Notes under the pieces: model-generated | Seen by the model: the letters and a program-made list of their open reading frames with translations, nothing else | Database searches by the model: none | What the model was told of the DNA's origin: nothing | DNA from: DATAQC01 sp046263055 | GTDB taxonomy: Bacteria > Actinomycetota > Acidimicrobiia > Acidimicrobiales > AC-14 | Reading direction: 5' to 3' | Assembly (NCBI GenBank): GCA_046263055.1 | Contig: JBHELO010000033.1 | Coordinates: 1-31,105, forward strand | Length of the DNA: 31,105 nt | Program-made: the position numbers and the translations under genes | Shown: positions 23,301 through 30,974 of the stretch, piece after piece | How positions within the stretch are numbered: the first letter of the stretch is position 1 | Layout of the letters: each line of letters begins with the position of its first letter

Positions 23301-23329
23301 CCATCCCTGACAGGAGATGTCAGGGATGG
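23301..23329. promoter_or_regulatory. Perfect 12-bp inverted repeat, candidate operator
   Basis: CCATCCCTGACA (23301-23312) is followed by GGAGA and its exact reverse complement (23318-23329). It lies between the WYL-type remnant and the PPOX gene, ending 17 bases before ATG 23347. It suits a dimeric regulator binding over the divergent promoters; a hairpin in the PPOX leader mRNA is the alternative. Confidence 0.6.
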
Positions 23330-23346
23330 TCGGGCACCATGGGCGC

Positions 23347-23832
23347 ATGCCCTCCTGGACCGATGTCACCGTTGCCGCCCCCGACCTGGCCGCCGTCGTG
23401 CAGCGGCGCTTCGAGGCCCACGGCCTGGCCCTGCTGGCCACCGTGCGCCGGGACGGCTCGCCCCGGATCAGCGGCCTCGAGCCGCTGTTCGCCCTCGGTG
23501 AGCTGTGGCTCGGCATGATGCCGGGCTCCCGCAAGGCCGCCGATCTCCTGCGGGACCCCCGGTTCGCGCTGCACAGCGCCACCACCGACAAGGCGGTGAC
23601 CCAGGGCGACGCCAAGCTCGCCGGCCGGGCCCTGGTGGTGGACGACGACGAGAGCTTCGCCCGCTTCGTCGAGGCCTTCGACCGCCAGACCGGCGCACCG
23701 CCCCCGCCCGGATCCTTCAACCTCTTCCGCGCCGACGTCACCGAGCTGTCCTCCGTCCTCCCCGCCGGCGACCACCTGAACATCGACGTGTGGCGGCACG
23801 GCCGGCCACCCACGCGGATCGAGCGCTACTGA
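23347..23832 (+). CDS. Pyridoxamine 5'-phosphate oxidase-family (PPOX) flavin/F420-type protein
   Basis: This 161-aa split-barrel protein binds FMN, F420 or heme and may act as a reductase or oxidase on small substrates. The sequence has FEAHGLALLATVRRDGSPRI (strand 1-2 hairpin of the family), GLEPLFALGELWLGMMPGSR, KAADLLRDPRFALHSA and GDAKLAGRALVVDD, all typical of PPOX proteins in Actinobacteria. ATG 23347 is preferred over an in-frame ATG at 23317, because the latter lies inside the inverted repeat and its extension (SGMVGHHGR) is not family-like. It faces away from the WYL-type remnant, which probably once regulated it. The exact substrate is unknown. Confidence 0.85.
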   Translation: MPSWTDVTVAAPDLAAVVQRRFEAHGLALLATVRRDGSPRISGLEPLFALGELWLGMMPGSRKAADLLRDPRFALHSATTDKAVTQGDAKLAGRALVVDDDESFARFVEAFDRQTGAPPPPGSFNLFRADVTELSSVLPAGDHLNIDVWRHGRPPTRIERY

Positions 23833-23966
23833 TCGGCCTCCGCACGACACCGGCACCCGGCACCCGGCGCGGCCCAGGGGGGCCCTGGGCGCCCCACCGG
23901 CCCTTGTCCGGTTCGTCCGGCGCTGGTAGACCAGCCGACACGGCACGGGCGAGCGGGGAGGCTCCG

Positions 23967-24167
23967 GTGCGCCACGCAGGGCCGAACGCCAACCCCCTGG
24001 CCATGTTCGAGGTCATGGCCGTCGACCAGGCCCGCCTGGTGGCGTCCGCCGGGGACCGGCCGGAGGTGCCTCCCTCCGCCGTCGACGCCTACCGCTTCGC
24101 CATGTCCGAGAACCCCGAGTGCAACCTCTGCGGGCTCCTCGGCCCCTTCGAGGAGGCCCCATCGTGA
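23967..24167 (+). CDS. Small 66-aa protein with C-terminal CxxC, first gene of the VioB-like operon
   Basis: GTG 23967 has a GGGGAGG ribosome site 6 bases upstream. The product has a short N-terminus (MRHAGPNANPLAMFEVMAVD), a helical middle, and ends in AMSENPECNLCGLLGPFEEAPS with C52 and C55 as the only cysteines. I do not recognise a family. The stop overlaps the start of the 656-aa VioB-like gene by 4 bases, so it is co-translated and almost certainly functions with it. It could be a metal-binding or redox accessory to the ferritin-like enzyme, or a peptide substrate; neither is shown. Codon use is like its neighbours. Confidence 0.65.
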   Translation: MRHAGPNANPLAMFEVMAVDQARLVASAGDRPEVPPSAVDAYRFAMSENPECNLCGLLGPFEEAPS

Positions 24168-26134
24168 GCTACCTGAACCCGCTGCGGCTGCACTTCGCCG
24201 GCTCCTTCCAGGCCGCCATCTCCACCGTGAACAACGACCCCGTCCACTTCGACACCGCCACCTTCCAGCCGTCGTACCAGCAGATGCAGACGGCCACCGA
24301 CCCCAACGGGTGGTTCAACCCCCGGGGCAGCGGCGACTGGCGCCTGATCGGCTGCAGGGTAACCGCCGCCTTCGGGGCAGACGGCGCCCCGGCGGCCGCC
24401 GACGACGCGGTGCGCGCCATGGTCGTCGCCGACTCCGACCGGGCGGTTCCGGCCAAGCTCGTCGACCTCGACCCCGAGCAGCAGTTGGTCTCCACCATCT
24501 GGGGCCTGGAGGTGCGCATCGCCACCGCCGGCGGCGACACCGTGGTGCGGGGCCGCTTCTCGCCGGTGGCCTTCACCGACATCTGGGACCGGGGCCATGG
24601 CCAGGGTGCGGCGGGCGACGTGGGCGCCGGCGCCGCCTACCAGTCGGTGCTCACGGACCTGGAGTGGGCGGACGTGGGCTCCTCGGCGTTCCTCGGCGCG
24701 CTGCGAGCGGCGGCGGCCGACGGGCTGCTGTCCGTCAAGTTCAACGTCGACGGCATCAACCTGGACTTCACGTCGCCCGACTTCATGACCGGCCGCATCG
24801 TGGGCACCATCGGGCCGGCGGCCAAGGGCGGCCCACACCACTTCGTGCCCGGCCGCCAGTTCATGACCACGGCCGGGCCGGGCGGCAACTTCTTCGCCCC
24901 CGCCGGCGGCGTCAACTTCTGCGTGGCCACGGTGGACCACCACACCCGGCGGGTCTACCTGGACCTGGGCAACGCCCTGCCCACCAACGGCCCCGGTGGC
25001 CCGCCCCTGGACGTGGGCGAGGTGGCCCTCTACCAGTTCCCCCCGCCCGACCAGAGCTCCCAGCCCCTGCTCCTCGGGTCGGTGCCGAGCGCCACCTACA
25101 CCGATCCCGCCTGGTACCCGGCCACCGCGGGCGTGGTGGCCTTTCCCGCCGACCGGCCCCTCACCGGCGCCGAGTTGGACCGGGTGGACGGCAACCCGCT
25201 GGCCGTGGTCCTCACGCCGGCCGGCGGGCAACCGACGGTGGCCATCACCGAGCCGCCCGGTGGCGTCTTCGTGCGGGCCGACCAGTTCGTGTACCGCCTC
25301 AACCCCGGCGAGGAGGCGACCGTGCGCCTGTACGCCACCCGCTTCGGCCATCCCCATCGGGGCGAGGCAGTGCTCACCGTGCCGGTCCCCCAGCAGCTTC
25401 AGCCGTTCAGCGCCCTGGGCCCCGCCCCTGCGGTGGCCACGCCCGCCGACGCCGTCGACTACCCGGTACGGGTGGTGACCGACGGCCACGGGGTGGCCCA
25501 CCTGACCCTCCGGGCCGGCGACCCCGGCACCCCCCGGGGCTACATCGACGGCCAGGTGTACGCCCTGTACCCGGTGCTGGAGGAGACCGTGGTGTCGCCC
25601 ACCGCCCCGTACCCCTACAACCAGTGGAACTTCGTGAGCCTGCTGGTGTGGAGCGGCTTCCACCCCGACGACCCCCCCACCTGGTTCGGGAGCATCCAGC
25701 CCGTCCTGCAGCAGTACGCCAACCTCTACCCGGTCATGGACCGCTTCTTGGACCTGGGCGACTACGACTCCGTGTGCGCCAACCTGGGCCTGCTCCAGCT
25801 CGCCTTCGGCCTCGACCTGGCCGACCCCAACTCCATGCCCGTCACCCGCGACCTCTCGACGGCCAAGCGGGCGACGATCCTGCGCTGGCTGTCCGAGCCG
25901 GGCGACGGCGGCCGTCCCCGCAAGGGCACCCCGCCGGCGGCGGTGGCGGCCGAGCCGCAGGTGGCCGCCGAGGGCCCGCCGGGGCCCGAAGCGCTCGGCG
26001 CGGCCCGGGCCCACGCCCAGATGGGCGGCAAGGCGTCGGCCGCCGCCCGTCGGCTGGTGGCCCGCCGAGTGGCGCCGCCCGGCGCCGGCCGGGCCGGGCT
26101 CCTCGCCCCCGTCGACGGGGGTGGCCGGCCATGA
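24164..26134 (+). CDS. VioB N-terminal-like large protein
   Basis: This 656-aa protein starts SYLNPLRLHFAGSFQAAIST, then VNNDPVHFDTATF and GSGDWRLIGCRV. That resembles the beginning of VioB-type proteins (short beta-strand start, LHF-x-G, then N-x-D-P). In VioB and RebD a beta-rich N-terminal half is fused to a ferritin-like domain; here that domain is the next gene, so the pair looks like a split VioB. The middle contains beta-rich segments (RRVYLDLGNALPTNGPGG, GYIDGQVYALYPV) and WNFVSLLVWSGF. The last 90 residues are Ala/Pro/Arg-rich. GTG 24164 is fixed by AGGAGG 7 bases upstream and the GTGA overlap. The stop overlaps the ferritin-like ATG by 4 bases. No signal peptide is seen. Confidence 0.7.
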   Translation: MSYLNPLRLHFAGSFQAAISTVNNDPVHFDTATFQPSYQQMQTATDPNGWFNPRGSGDWRLIGCRVTAAFGADGAPAAADDAVRAMVVADSDRAVPAKLVDLDPEQQLVSTIWGLEVRIATAGGDTVVRGRFSPVAFTDIWDRGHGQGAAGDVGAGAAYQSVLTDLEWADVGSSAFLGALRAAAADGLLSVKFNVDGINLDFTSPDFMTGRIVGTIGPAAKGGPHHFVPGRQFMTTAGPGGNFFAPAGGVNFCVATVDHHTRRVYLDLGNALPTNGPGGPPLDVGEVALYQFPPPDQSSQPLLLGSVPSATYTDPAWYPATAGVVAFPADRPLTGAELDRVDGNPLAVVLTPAGGQPTVAITEPPGGVFVRADQFVYRLNPGEEATVRLYATRFGHPHRGEAVLTVPVPQQLQPFSALGPAPAVATPADAVDYPVRVVTDGHGVAHLTLRAGDPGTPRGYIDGQVYALYPVLEETVVSPTAPYPYNQWNFVSLLVWSGFHPDDPPTWFGSIQPVLQQYANLYPVMDRFLDLGDYDSVCANLGLLQLAFGLDLADPNSMPVTRDLSTAKRATILRWLSEPGDGGRPRKGTPPAAVAAEPQVAAEGPPGPEALGAARAHAQMGGKASAAARRLVARRVAPPGAGRAGLLAPVDGGGRP

Positions 26135-27174
26135 TCCACCTGCGCCCGGAGCTGGCCGCCCGCCTGGGGGCGGGGGACCCGTCGGCGGTGATCGCCTCGC
26201 TGCAGTCGGCCATCGAGCTCGAGCACTCCACCATCCCGCCCTACCTGTACGCCCTGTACTCGCTGGCCCCGGGGGCCAACCGGGAGGTGGCCGACATCCT
26301 GGAGTCGGTGGTGGTCGAGGAGATGCTGCACCTCACCCTGGCCGCCAACGTCCTCAACGCCCTGGGCGGCAACCCGGTGCTCGACTCCCCCGACGTCGTC
26401 CCCACCTACCCCGGCCCCCTGCCCGGCTCGGTGGAGGGCGGGCTCACCGTCGGCCTGTACCCGTGCTCGATCTCGCTGGTACAGGACACCTTCATGGCCA
26501 TCGAGCAGCCCGAGGACCCGCTGGACTTCCCGGTGCAGGCCGTAGCCGGGCCGCAGCCCCTGACCATCGGCCAGTTCTACCGGGCCATCGGCGATGCCAT
26601 CGTGGCCCTGGGCGACGGTGCCTTCGCGCCCGGGCCCCGCAACCAGGTCGGCCCCGACCGCATGGACGAGTCGGTGGTCGTCACCGACGTGGCCACCGCG
26701 TGCCGGGCCATCGGGACCATCACCGACCAGGGCGAGGGCACCCGCACGTCGCCTCTGGAGGCGGTGGGCGGGGGCTACGCCCACTACTACCGCTTCGCCG
26801 AGATCGTGCACGGCCGCCTGCTGGTGCCCAATCCCGACGCCGGGCCCGACACGCCACCCGACGATCGCTACGCGTACGGGGGGGACACGGTTACCTTCGA
26901 TCCCACCGGCGTCCTCCTCGTGCCTCCCAACCCTTCCACCGCCGGCTACCCCGCCGGGAGCCTGGCCCGGGAGGCGTGCGTCGGCTTCAACTACACGTAC
27001 ACCAACCTGCTCAAGACGCTGCACGCCACCGTCAACGGCGCGCCGGCCACCCTCGACGCCGCCATCGGCCTCATGATGTCGCTGGAACAGCAGGCCAAGG
27101 ACATGGCCACCGGCGCCATTACCGGCGGCGAGCCCGTCGGCCCCAGCTTCGAATGGCAGCCGGTGAACGGCTAG
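26131..27174 (+). CDS. Ferritin-like diiron protein (VioB/RebD ferritin-domain type)
   Basis: This 347-aa protein belongs to the ferritin-like family (PF12902-type) that includes the C-terminal domain of VioB/RebD, which dimerise imino acids derived from tryptophan. Likely metal ligands are E31 (ELEHSTIPPYLYALYSL), E64 and H67 (VVEEMLHLTLAANVLNALGG), and E224 and H227 (HYYRFAEIVHGR), giving two ExxH pairs plus helix-1 Glu. LMMSLEQQAKDMATG gives the last helix. The insert QPEDPLDFPV (about 126-135) is also family-like. ATG 26131 overlaps the preceding stop by 4 bases. No amino-acid oxidase (VioA/RebO) is nearby, so if it makes an imino-acid dimer its substrate comes from elsewhere. It may also act as a diiron oxygenase on a different substrate. 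Confidence 0.88.
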   Translation: MIHLRPELAARLGAGDPSAVIASLQSAIELEHSTIPPYLYALYSLAPGANREVADILESVVVEEMLHLTLAANVLNALGGNPVLDSPDVVPTYPGPLPGSVEGGLTVGLYPCSISLVQDTFMAIEQPEDPLDFPVQAVAGPQPLTIGQFYRAIGDAIVALGDGAFAPGPRNQVGPDRMDESVVVTDVATACRAIGTITDQGEGTRTSPLEAVGGGYAHYYRFAEIVHGRLLVPNPDAGPDTPPDDRYAYGGDTVTFDPTGVLLVPPNPSTAGYPAGSLAREACVGFNYTYTNLLKTLHATVNGAPATLDAAIGLMMSLEQQAKDMATGAITGGEPVGPSFEWQPVNG

Positions 27175-27239
27175 CCGCCCGCGCCCGGTCCCGGACGGCT
27201 GGCGGGGTGCCGAGGGCGGGTCGGGAGCCGACCAGGTGC

Positions 27240-27265
27240 CCGCCGGCGCCTAGCGGCGCCGGCGG
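27240..27265 (+). terminator. GC-rich hairpin, possible terminator
   Basis: CCGCCGGCGCC (27240-27250), loop TAGC and its exact reverse complement (27255-27265) form an 11-bp perfect stem between the ferritin-like gene and the exonuclease. There is no U-run behind it, so it would be a non-classical terminator or act on mRNA stability. Confidence 0.4.
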
Positions 27266-27288
27266 CGCGGTTCGGGCAGGCTGGCGGC

Positions 27289-28167
27289 GTGAAGGTCCAT
27301 CTCCTCGACGGCACCTACGAGCTGTTCCGCCACCACTTCGGCGCCCCGCCGGCCGACCACGACGCCGAGGACGACGTGGTCGCCACCCGCGGCGTGCTGT
27401 GGACCGTCGTCGCCCTGCTGGAGGAGGGGGTCACCCACTTGGGAGTGGCCACCGACCATGTGGTGGAGTCGTTCCGCAACACCCGCTGGCCGGGGTACAA
27501 GTCGAGTGCGGGGATGCCCGAGGCCCTGTTGGCCCAGTTCCCGCTCGTGGAGGAGGCACTGGCCGCGCTGGGCGTGGTGGTGTGGCCGATGGTCGACCTG
27601 GAGGCGGACGACGCCCTGGCCGCCGCCGCCCGGGTGGCGGCCGCCGACCCCGCCGTCGAGCAGGTGGTGGTCATGACCCCCGACAAGGACCTGAGCCAGG
27701 TGGTGGCCGGCACCCGCGTCGTGCAGCTCGACCGGCGCAAGGGCGCGCTGACCGACGAGGCCGGTGTGGTGGCCCGCTACGGCGTGGCCCCCGAGTCCAT
27801 CCCCGACTGGCTGGCCCTGGTGGGCGACTCGGCCGACGGCTTCCCGGGGCTGCCCGGGTGGGGCAAGGTGGCGGCCAGCGCGGTGCTGGGCCGGTACCGC
27901 CACCTGGAGGACATCCCGGTGGACGGGCGGCGCTGGGAGGTGGCCGTCCGGGGCAAGGACCGCCTGGCCGCCGTCCTGGTGGACCAGCTCGACCTGGTGC
28001 TGCTGTTCCGCGACCTGGCCACCCTGCGGGCCGACGCGCCGGTGCTCGACGGCGTGGACACCTTGCGCTGGGCCGGTCCCAGCCCCGCCCTGGAGGCGAT
28101 GGCCACCCGGCTCCGGGCCCGCCGCCTCCCCGAGCGGGCCGCCGCCCTGGCCGCGGCTCGGGCGTGA
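27289..28167 (+). CDS. FEN-like 5'-3' exonuclease
   Basis: This 292-aa protein is a stand-alone version of the 5'-nuclease domain of DNA polymerase I, which removes flaps and RNA primers. It has the N-terminal HLLDGTYELFRHHF with D7, then DLEADDALAAAARV (acidic metal cluster) and VVMTPDKDLSQVV (second Asp pair). Next is the helix-hairpin-helix DNA-binding loop GDSADGFPGLPGWGKVAAS, where the usual GDxxDNxPGVPGIG has lost the Asn (DG for DN). GTG 27289 places the first catalytic Asp at the usual position. Intergenic sequence of 114 bases with a hairpin separates it from the operon upstream. The C-terminus is Arg/Ala-rich. Confidence 0.9.
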   Translation: MKVHLLDGTYELFRHHFGAPPADHDAEDDVVATRGVLWTVVALLEEGVTHLGVATDHVVESFRNTRWPGYKSSAGMPEALLAQFPLVEEALAALGVVVWPMVDLEADDALAAAARVAAADPAVEQVVVMTPDKDLSQVVAGTRVVQLDRRKGALTDEAGVVARYGVAPESIPDWLALVGDSADGFPGLPGWGKVAASAVLGRYRHLEDIPVDGRRWEVAVRGKDRLAAVLVDQLDLVLLFRDLATLRADAPVLDGVDTLRWAGPSPALEAMATRLRARRLPERAAALAAARA

Positions 28168-28233
28168 CCGCCTGACCCCTGGGTCCCGGCCCGGAGTGGG
28201 CCTTCGGCCGGTGGGTGGGTAGCCTCCCTCCGG

Positions 28234-29787
28234 ATGGGAACGGAGATGGTCGACCGCCTCGACGACCTGCGCCGGCGGCGGGAGGAGGCGTACCACGCGG
28301 GGTCGCGAGGCGCCGTGGAGCGCCAGCACGCCCGGGGCAAGATGACGGCCCGGGAGCGGGTGGAGTGGCTCCTCGACGAGGGCAGCTTCTGCGAGCTCGA
28401 CCTCCTGGCCCGCCACCGCTCCGACGGCGTGGGGCTCGACGACCGGCCCTACACGGACGGCGTCATCACCGGTTGGGGCACCATCGACGGCCGTCAGGTG
28501 TTCGTCTTCTCCCAGGACTTCACCGTGTTCGGCGGCTCGCTGGGCGAGGTCTTCGCCTCCAAGATCCACAAGATCATGGACATGGCGGCCCGTGTCGGCG
28601 CGCCCTGCATCGGTCTCAACGACGGCGCCGGCGCCCGCATCCAGGAGGGCGTGGTGTCCCTGGTGGCCTACGGCGAGATCTTCCGCCGCAACGCCGGGGC
28701 GTCGGGCGTCGTCCCCCAGATCAGCGTGATCATGGGGCCGTGCGCCGGCGGCGCGGTGTACAGCCCGGCCCTCACCGACTTCGTGTTCATGGTGGAGAAG
28801 ACCTCCTACATGTTCATCACCGGGCCCGACGTGGTGCGCACCGTCACCGGTGAGGACGTCACCCTCGAGGACCTGGGCGGGGCCATGACCCACGCCACCC
28901 GTTCGGGGGTGGCCAACTTCACGGCCGCCGGCGACGCCGCGTGCCTGGCCGAGGTGCGCCGCCTGCTGTCGTTCCTGCCCCAGAGCAACCGGGAGGAGCC
29001 GCTTCGGGCGCCCAGGTCGGACGACCCCCACCGGGCCGCACCCGAGCTGGCCGCCATCGTCCCTTCCGACCCGGTGAAGCCCTACGACATGACGGCCGTG
29101 ATCCAGGCGGTGGTGGACGACGGCGACCTCCTCCAGTACTCGCCCCTGTGGGCCCGCAACCTGGTCTGCGGCTTCGCCCGCATCGACGGGTATCCGGTGG
29201 GGATCGTGGCCAACCAGCCGTCGGTGCTGGCCGGGGTGCTCGACATCGACTCCTCGGAGAAGGGCGCCCGCTTCGTGCGCACGTGCGACGCCTTCAACGT
29301 CCCCCTCGTGGCCTTCGTGGACGTGCCCGGCTTCCTCCCCGGCACCGACCAGGAGCACGGCGGCATCATCCGCCACGGGGCCAAGCTCCTCTACGCCTTC
29401 TGTGAAGCCACCGTCCCCCGCATCCAGGTCATAACCCGCAAGGCGTACGGCGGCGCCTACGTGGTCATGAACTCCAAGTCCATCGGCGCCGACCTGGCCC
29501 TGGCCTGGCCGTCGGCCGAGTTGGCGGTCATGGGGCCCCACGGGGCGGTGGAGGTCATCCATCGCCGGGAGCTGGAGGCGGCCGACGACCCCGACGCCCT
29601 GCGGGCCGCCCTGGTGGCCGACTACGCCGAGCGCTATGCCAACCCGTGGATCGCCGCCGAGCGGGGGTACGTGGACGACGTCATCGACCCTGCCACCACG
29701 CGGTCCCACCTCATCCGGGGGCTGGCCATGCTGCGCTCGAAGCGCGCCGAGCTGCCGGCCCGCAAGCATGGCAACGTCCCCCTCTAG
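28234..29787 (+). CDS. Acyl-CoA (propionyl-CoA type) carboxylase beta subunit
   Basis: This 517-aa carboxyltransferase moves CO2 from biotin to acetyl- or propionyl-CoA, for fatty-acid synthesis or propionate metabolism. It has two crotonase-fold halves. The N-half shows RHARGKMTARERVEWLLDEG, FSQDFTVFGGSLGEVFASKI, LNDGAGARIQEGV, and the oxyanion Gly pair in GPCAGGAVYSPALTDFVFMV. The C-half shows ANQPSVLAGVLDIDSSEKGA, FVDVPGFLPGTDQEHGGIIR and TRKAYGGAYVVMNSK. Length matches the PccB/AccD family. ATG 28234 leads into DRLDDLRRRREEA; an internal ATG (28246) is an alternative. The epsilon-type subunit gene overlaps its end by 20 bases. No biotinylated alpha subunit lies in the window. Acyl chain preference cannot be read from sequence alone. 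Confidence 0.96.
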   Translation: MGTEMVDRLDDLRRRREEAYHAGSRGAVERQHARGKMTARERVEWLLDEGSFCELDLLARHRSDGVGLDDRPYTDGVITGWGTIDGRQVFVFSQDFTVFGGSLGEVFASKIHKIMDMAARVGAPCIGLNDGAGARIQEGVVSLVAYGEIFRRNAGASGVVPQISVIMGPCAGGAVYSPALTDFVFMVEKTSYMFITGPDVVRTVTGEDVTLEDLGGAMTHATRSGVANFTAAGDAACLAEVRRLLSFLPQSNREEPLRAPRSDDPHRAAPELAAIVPSDPVKPYDMTAVIQAVVDDGDLLQYSPLWARNLVCGFARIDGYPVGIVANQPSVLAGVLDIDSSEKGARFVRTCDAFNVPLVAFVDVPGFLPGTDQEHGGIIRHGAKLLYAFCEATVPRIQVITRKAYGGAYVVMNSKSIGADLALAWPSAELAVMGPHGAVEVIHRRELEAADDPDALRAALVADYAERYANPWIAAERGYVDDVIDPATTRSHLIRGLAMLRSKRAELPARKHGNVPL

Positions 29788-29968
29788 GGCCCAGCCCGAG
29801 GGCCGCCCCCCGAGCCCCGGGGAAATGGCCGCCATCCTCGCCGCCCTGGAGGTCGTGTTGGAGGAGGAACCGTCGCCCGAGCCGGCGGCGCCGGTGTGGC
29901 GGTGGTCGGGCCGGCAGTGGTCGGGCCGGCGGTGGCATTGGCCGGGACCGCCCTCGCGCCGTCCGTGA
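29768..29968 (+). CDS. Acyl-CoA carboxylase epsilon subunit
   Basis: This 66-aa protein starts inside the end of the carboxylase beta gene (ATG 29768; 20-base overlap). Its core is SPGEMAAILAALEVVLEEE followed by a Pro/Glu linker and WRWSGRQWSGRRW. This is the pattern of the small actinobacterial epsilon subunit (PF13822-type: helix with LAALxAVLE, then W+xSGR), which stabilises the alpha-beta complex. The SGR motif is repeated once here (WSGRQWSGRRW). Overlap with beta implies stoichiometric co-translation. Confidence 0.8.
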   Translation: MATSPSRAQPEGRPPSPGEMAAILAALEVVLEEEPSPEPAAPVWRWSGRQWSGRRWHWPGPPSRRP

Positions 29969-30966
29969 CGGTGGAGGTCACGACCGTGGCCGACGACGCC
30001 GCCGTGCTGCACGACGGCGCTCGGGTGGTCCGCCACGAGGGGTTGCGCCCCGACACCGACTACCGCCTGGAGGGGACGGCCGTCCGCATCCGCACCCTCC
30101 CCCGCCCGCCCGGCCGGCGCCTGGCGACCGTGGCCACCGTCAACGACGCCCACTTCGGGGAGACCGTGTGCGGCCTGCTGGAGGGTGTGGACCTGGGACC
30201 GGCGCTCTCGGTGGGGCCCGGCGAGCCGCCCTACCCGGAGACCATGAACCGGGCGGCGGCGGCCGAGGTGGCCTCGTGCCGGCCGGACGCGGTGGTGGCC
30301 AAGGGCGACCTCACGGCGGCGGGCACGGCCCATCAGTTCGCCGCCTTCTGGGACTGCTACGGCACCCTGTTCGGTGACCGCCTGCACTGGGTGCGGGGCA
30401 ACCACGACGCCCGCCCGGACCCCGGCTTCCACGCTCCCGCCACCGAGGAGGTGGCCCTCCCCGGGGTGGTCCTCGCCCTGGTGGACACGTCGGTGCCCGG
30501 GCAGGGCGGCGGTGACCTGCAGCCGGACCAGGTCGAGTGGCTGGACGAGCTGGCGGCCCGGGCCGACCGCCCGGTGCTCGCCTTCGGCCACCACCCGCCG
30601 GCGGAGGTCGGGCGCGGCGGGGCCGGGCTCAGCCCCGACGCCACCCGCCGGTTGGTCGACGTGGTGGCCCGCCGCCCCGCCCTGGTCGGGTGGTTCGCGG
30701 GCCACACCCACCGAAACCTGGTGAGGCGGATGGGGGGCTGCGGCGACGTCCCCTTCGTCGAGGTGGCGTCCACCAAGGACTTCCCCGCCGGCTGGGCCGA
30801 GTACCGGGTGTTCGAGGGCGGCATCCTCCAGGTGTTCCGCCGAACCTCCGCGCCGGAGGCCCTCGACTGGTCGGAACGCACGCGGGCGATGTTCGGCGGC
30901 CTCTACCCCTCCTACTCGATGGGCACCATCGACGATCGCTGCTTCCCCATCTGGCCGCGTGCCTAG
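29896..30966 (+). CDS. Calcineurin-like metallophosphoesterase (CpdA/3',5'-cAMP phosphodiesterase type)
   Basis: This dimetal phosphoesterase has up to 356 aa. All motif blocks are seen: DxH as NDAHFGE, GDxx as KGDLTAAG, GNHD as RGNHDARPD, a histidine in FGHHPPAE, and GHTH as AGHTHRNLV. This order fits class III cyclic-nucleotide phosphodiesterases and related enzymes. The first 60 residues (VTVEVTTVADDAAVLHDGAR ...) look like a small beta-sandwich before the catalytic part. GTG 29896 and GTG 29932 are possible starts; both overlap the epsilon gene. YSMGTIDDRCFPIWPRA ends the protein. The substrate is not fixed by sequence. Confidence 0.85.
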   Translation: MAVVGPAVVGPAVALAGTALAPSVTVEVTTVADDAAVLHDGARVVRHEGLRPDTDYRLEGTAVRIRTLPRPPGRRLATVATVNDAHFGETVCGLLEGVDLGPALSVGPGEPPYPETMNRAAAAEVASCRPDAVVAKGDLTAAGTAHQFAAFWDCYGTLFGDRLHWVRGNHDARPDPGFHAPATEEVALPGVVLALVDTSVPGQGGGDLQPDQVEWLDELAARADRPVLAFGHHPPAEVGRGGAGLSPDATRRLVDVVARRPALVGWFAGHTHRNLVRRMGGCGDVPFVEVASTKDFPAGWAEYRVFEGGILQVFRRTSAPEALDWSERTRAMFGGLYPSYSMGTIDDRCFPIWPRA

Positions 30967-30974
30967 CATGCGGT

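Noticed and set aside
23967..24167. Calling the 66-aa protein a RiPP precursor peptide
   Set aside because: No leader cleavage motif or recognised RiPP recognition element or maturase nearby; kept only as one possibility for an accessory protein.
27250..30969. Very long minus-strand open frame (1239 codons) antisense to the exonuclease, carboxylase and phosphoesterase genes
   Set aside because: The opposite strand encodes clear conserved proteins; long antisense frames are expected at this GC content and the product is low-complexity His/Gly/Val-rich.
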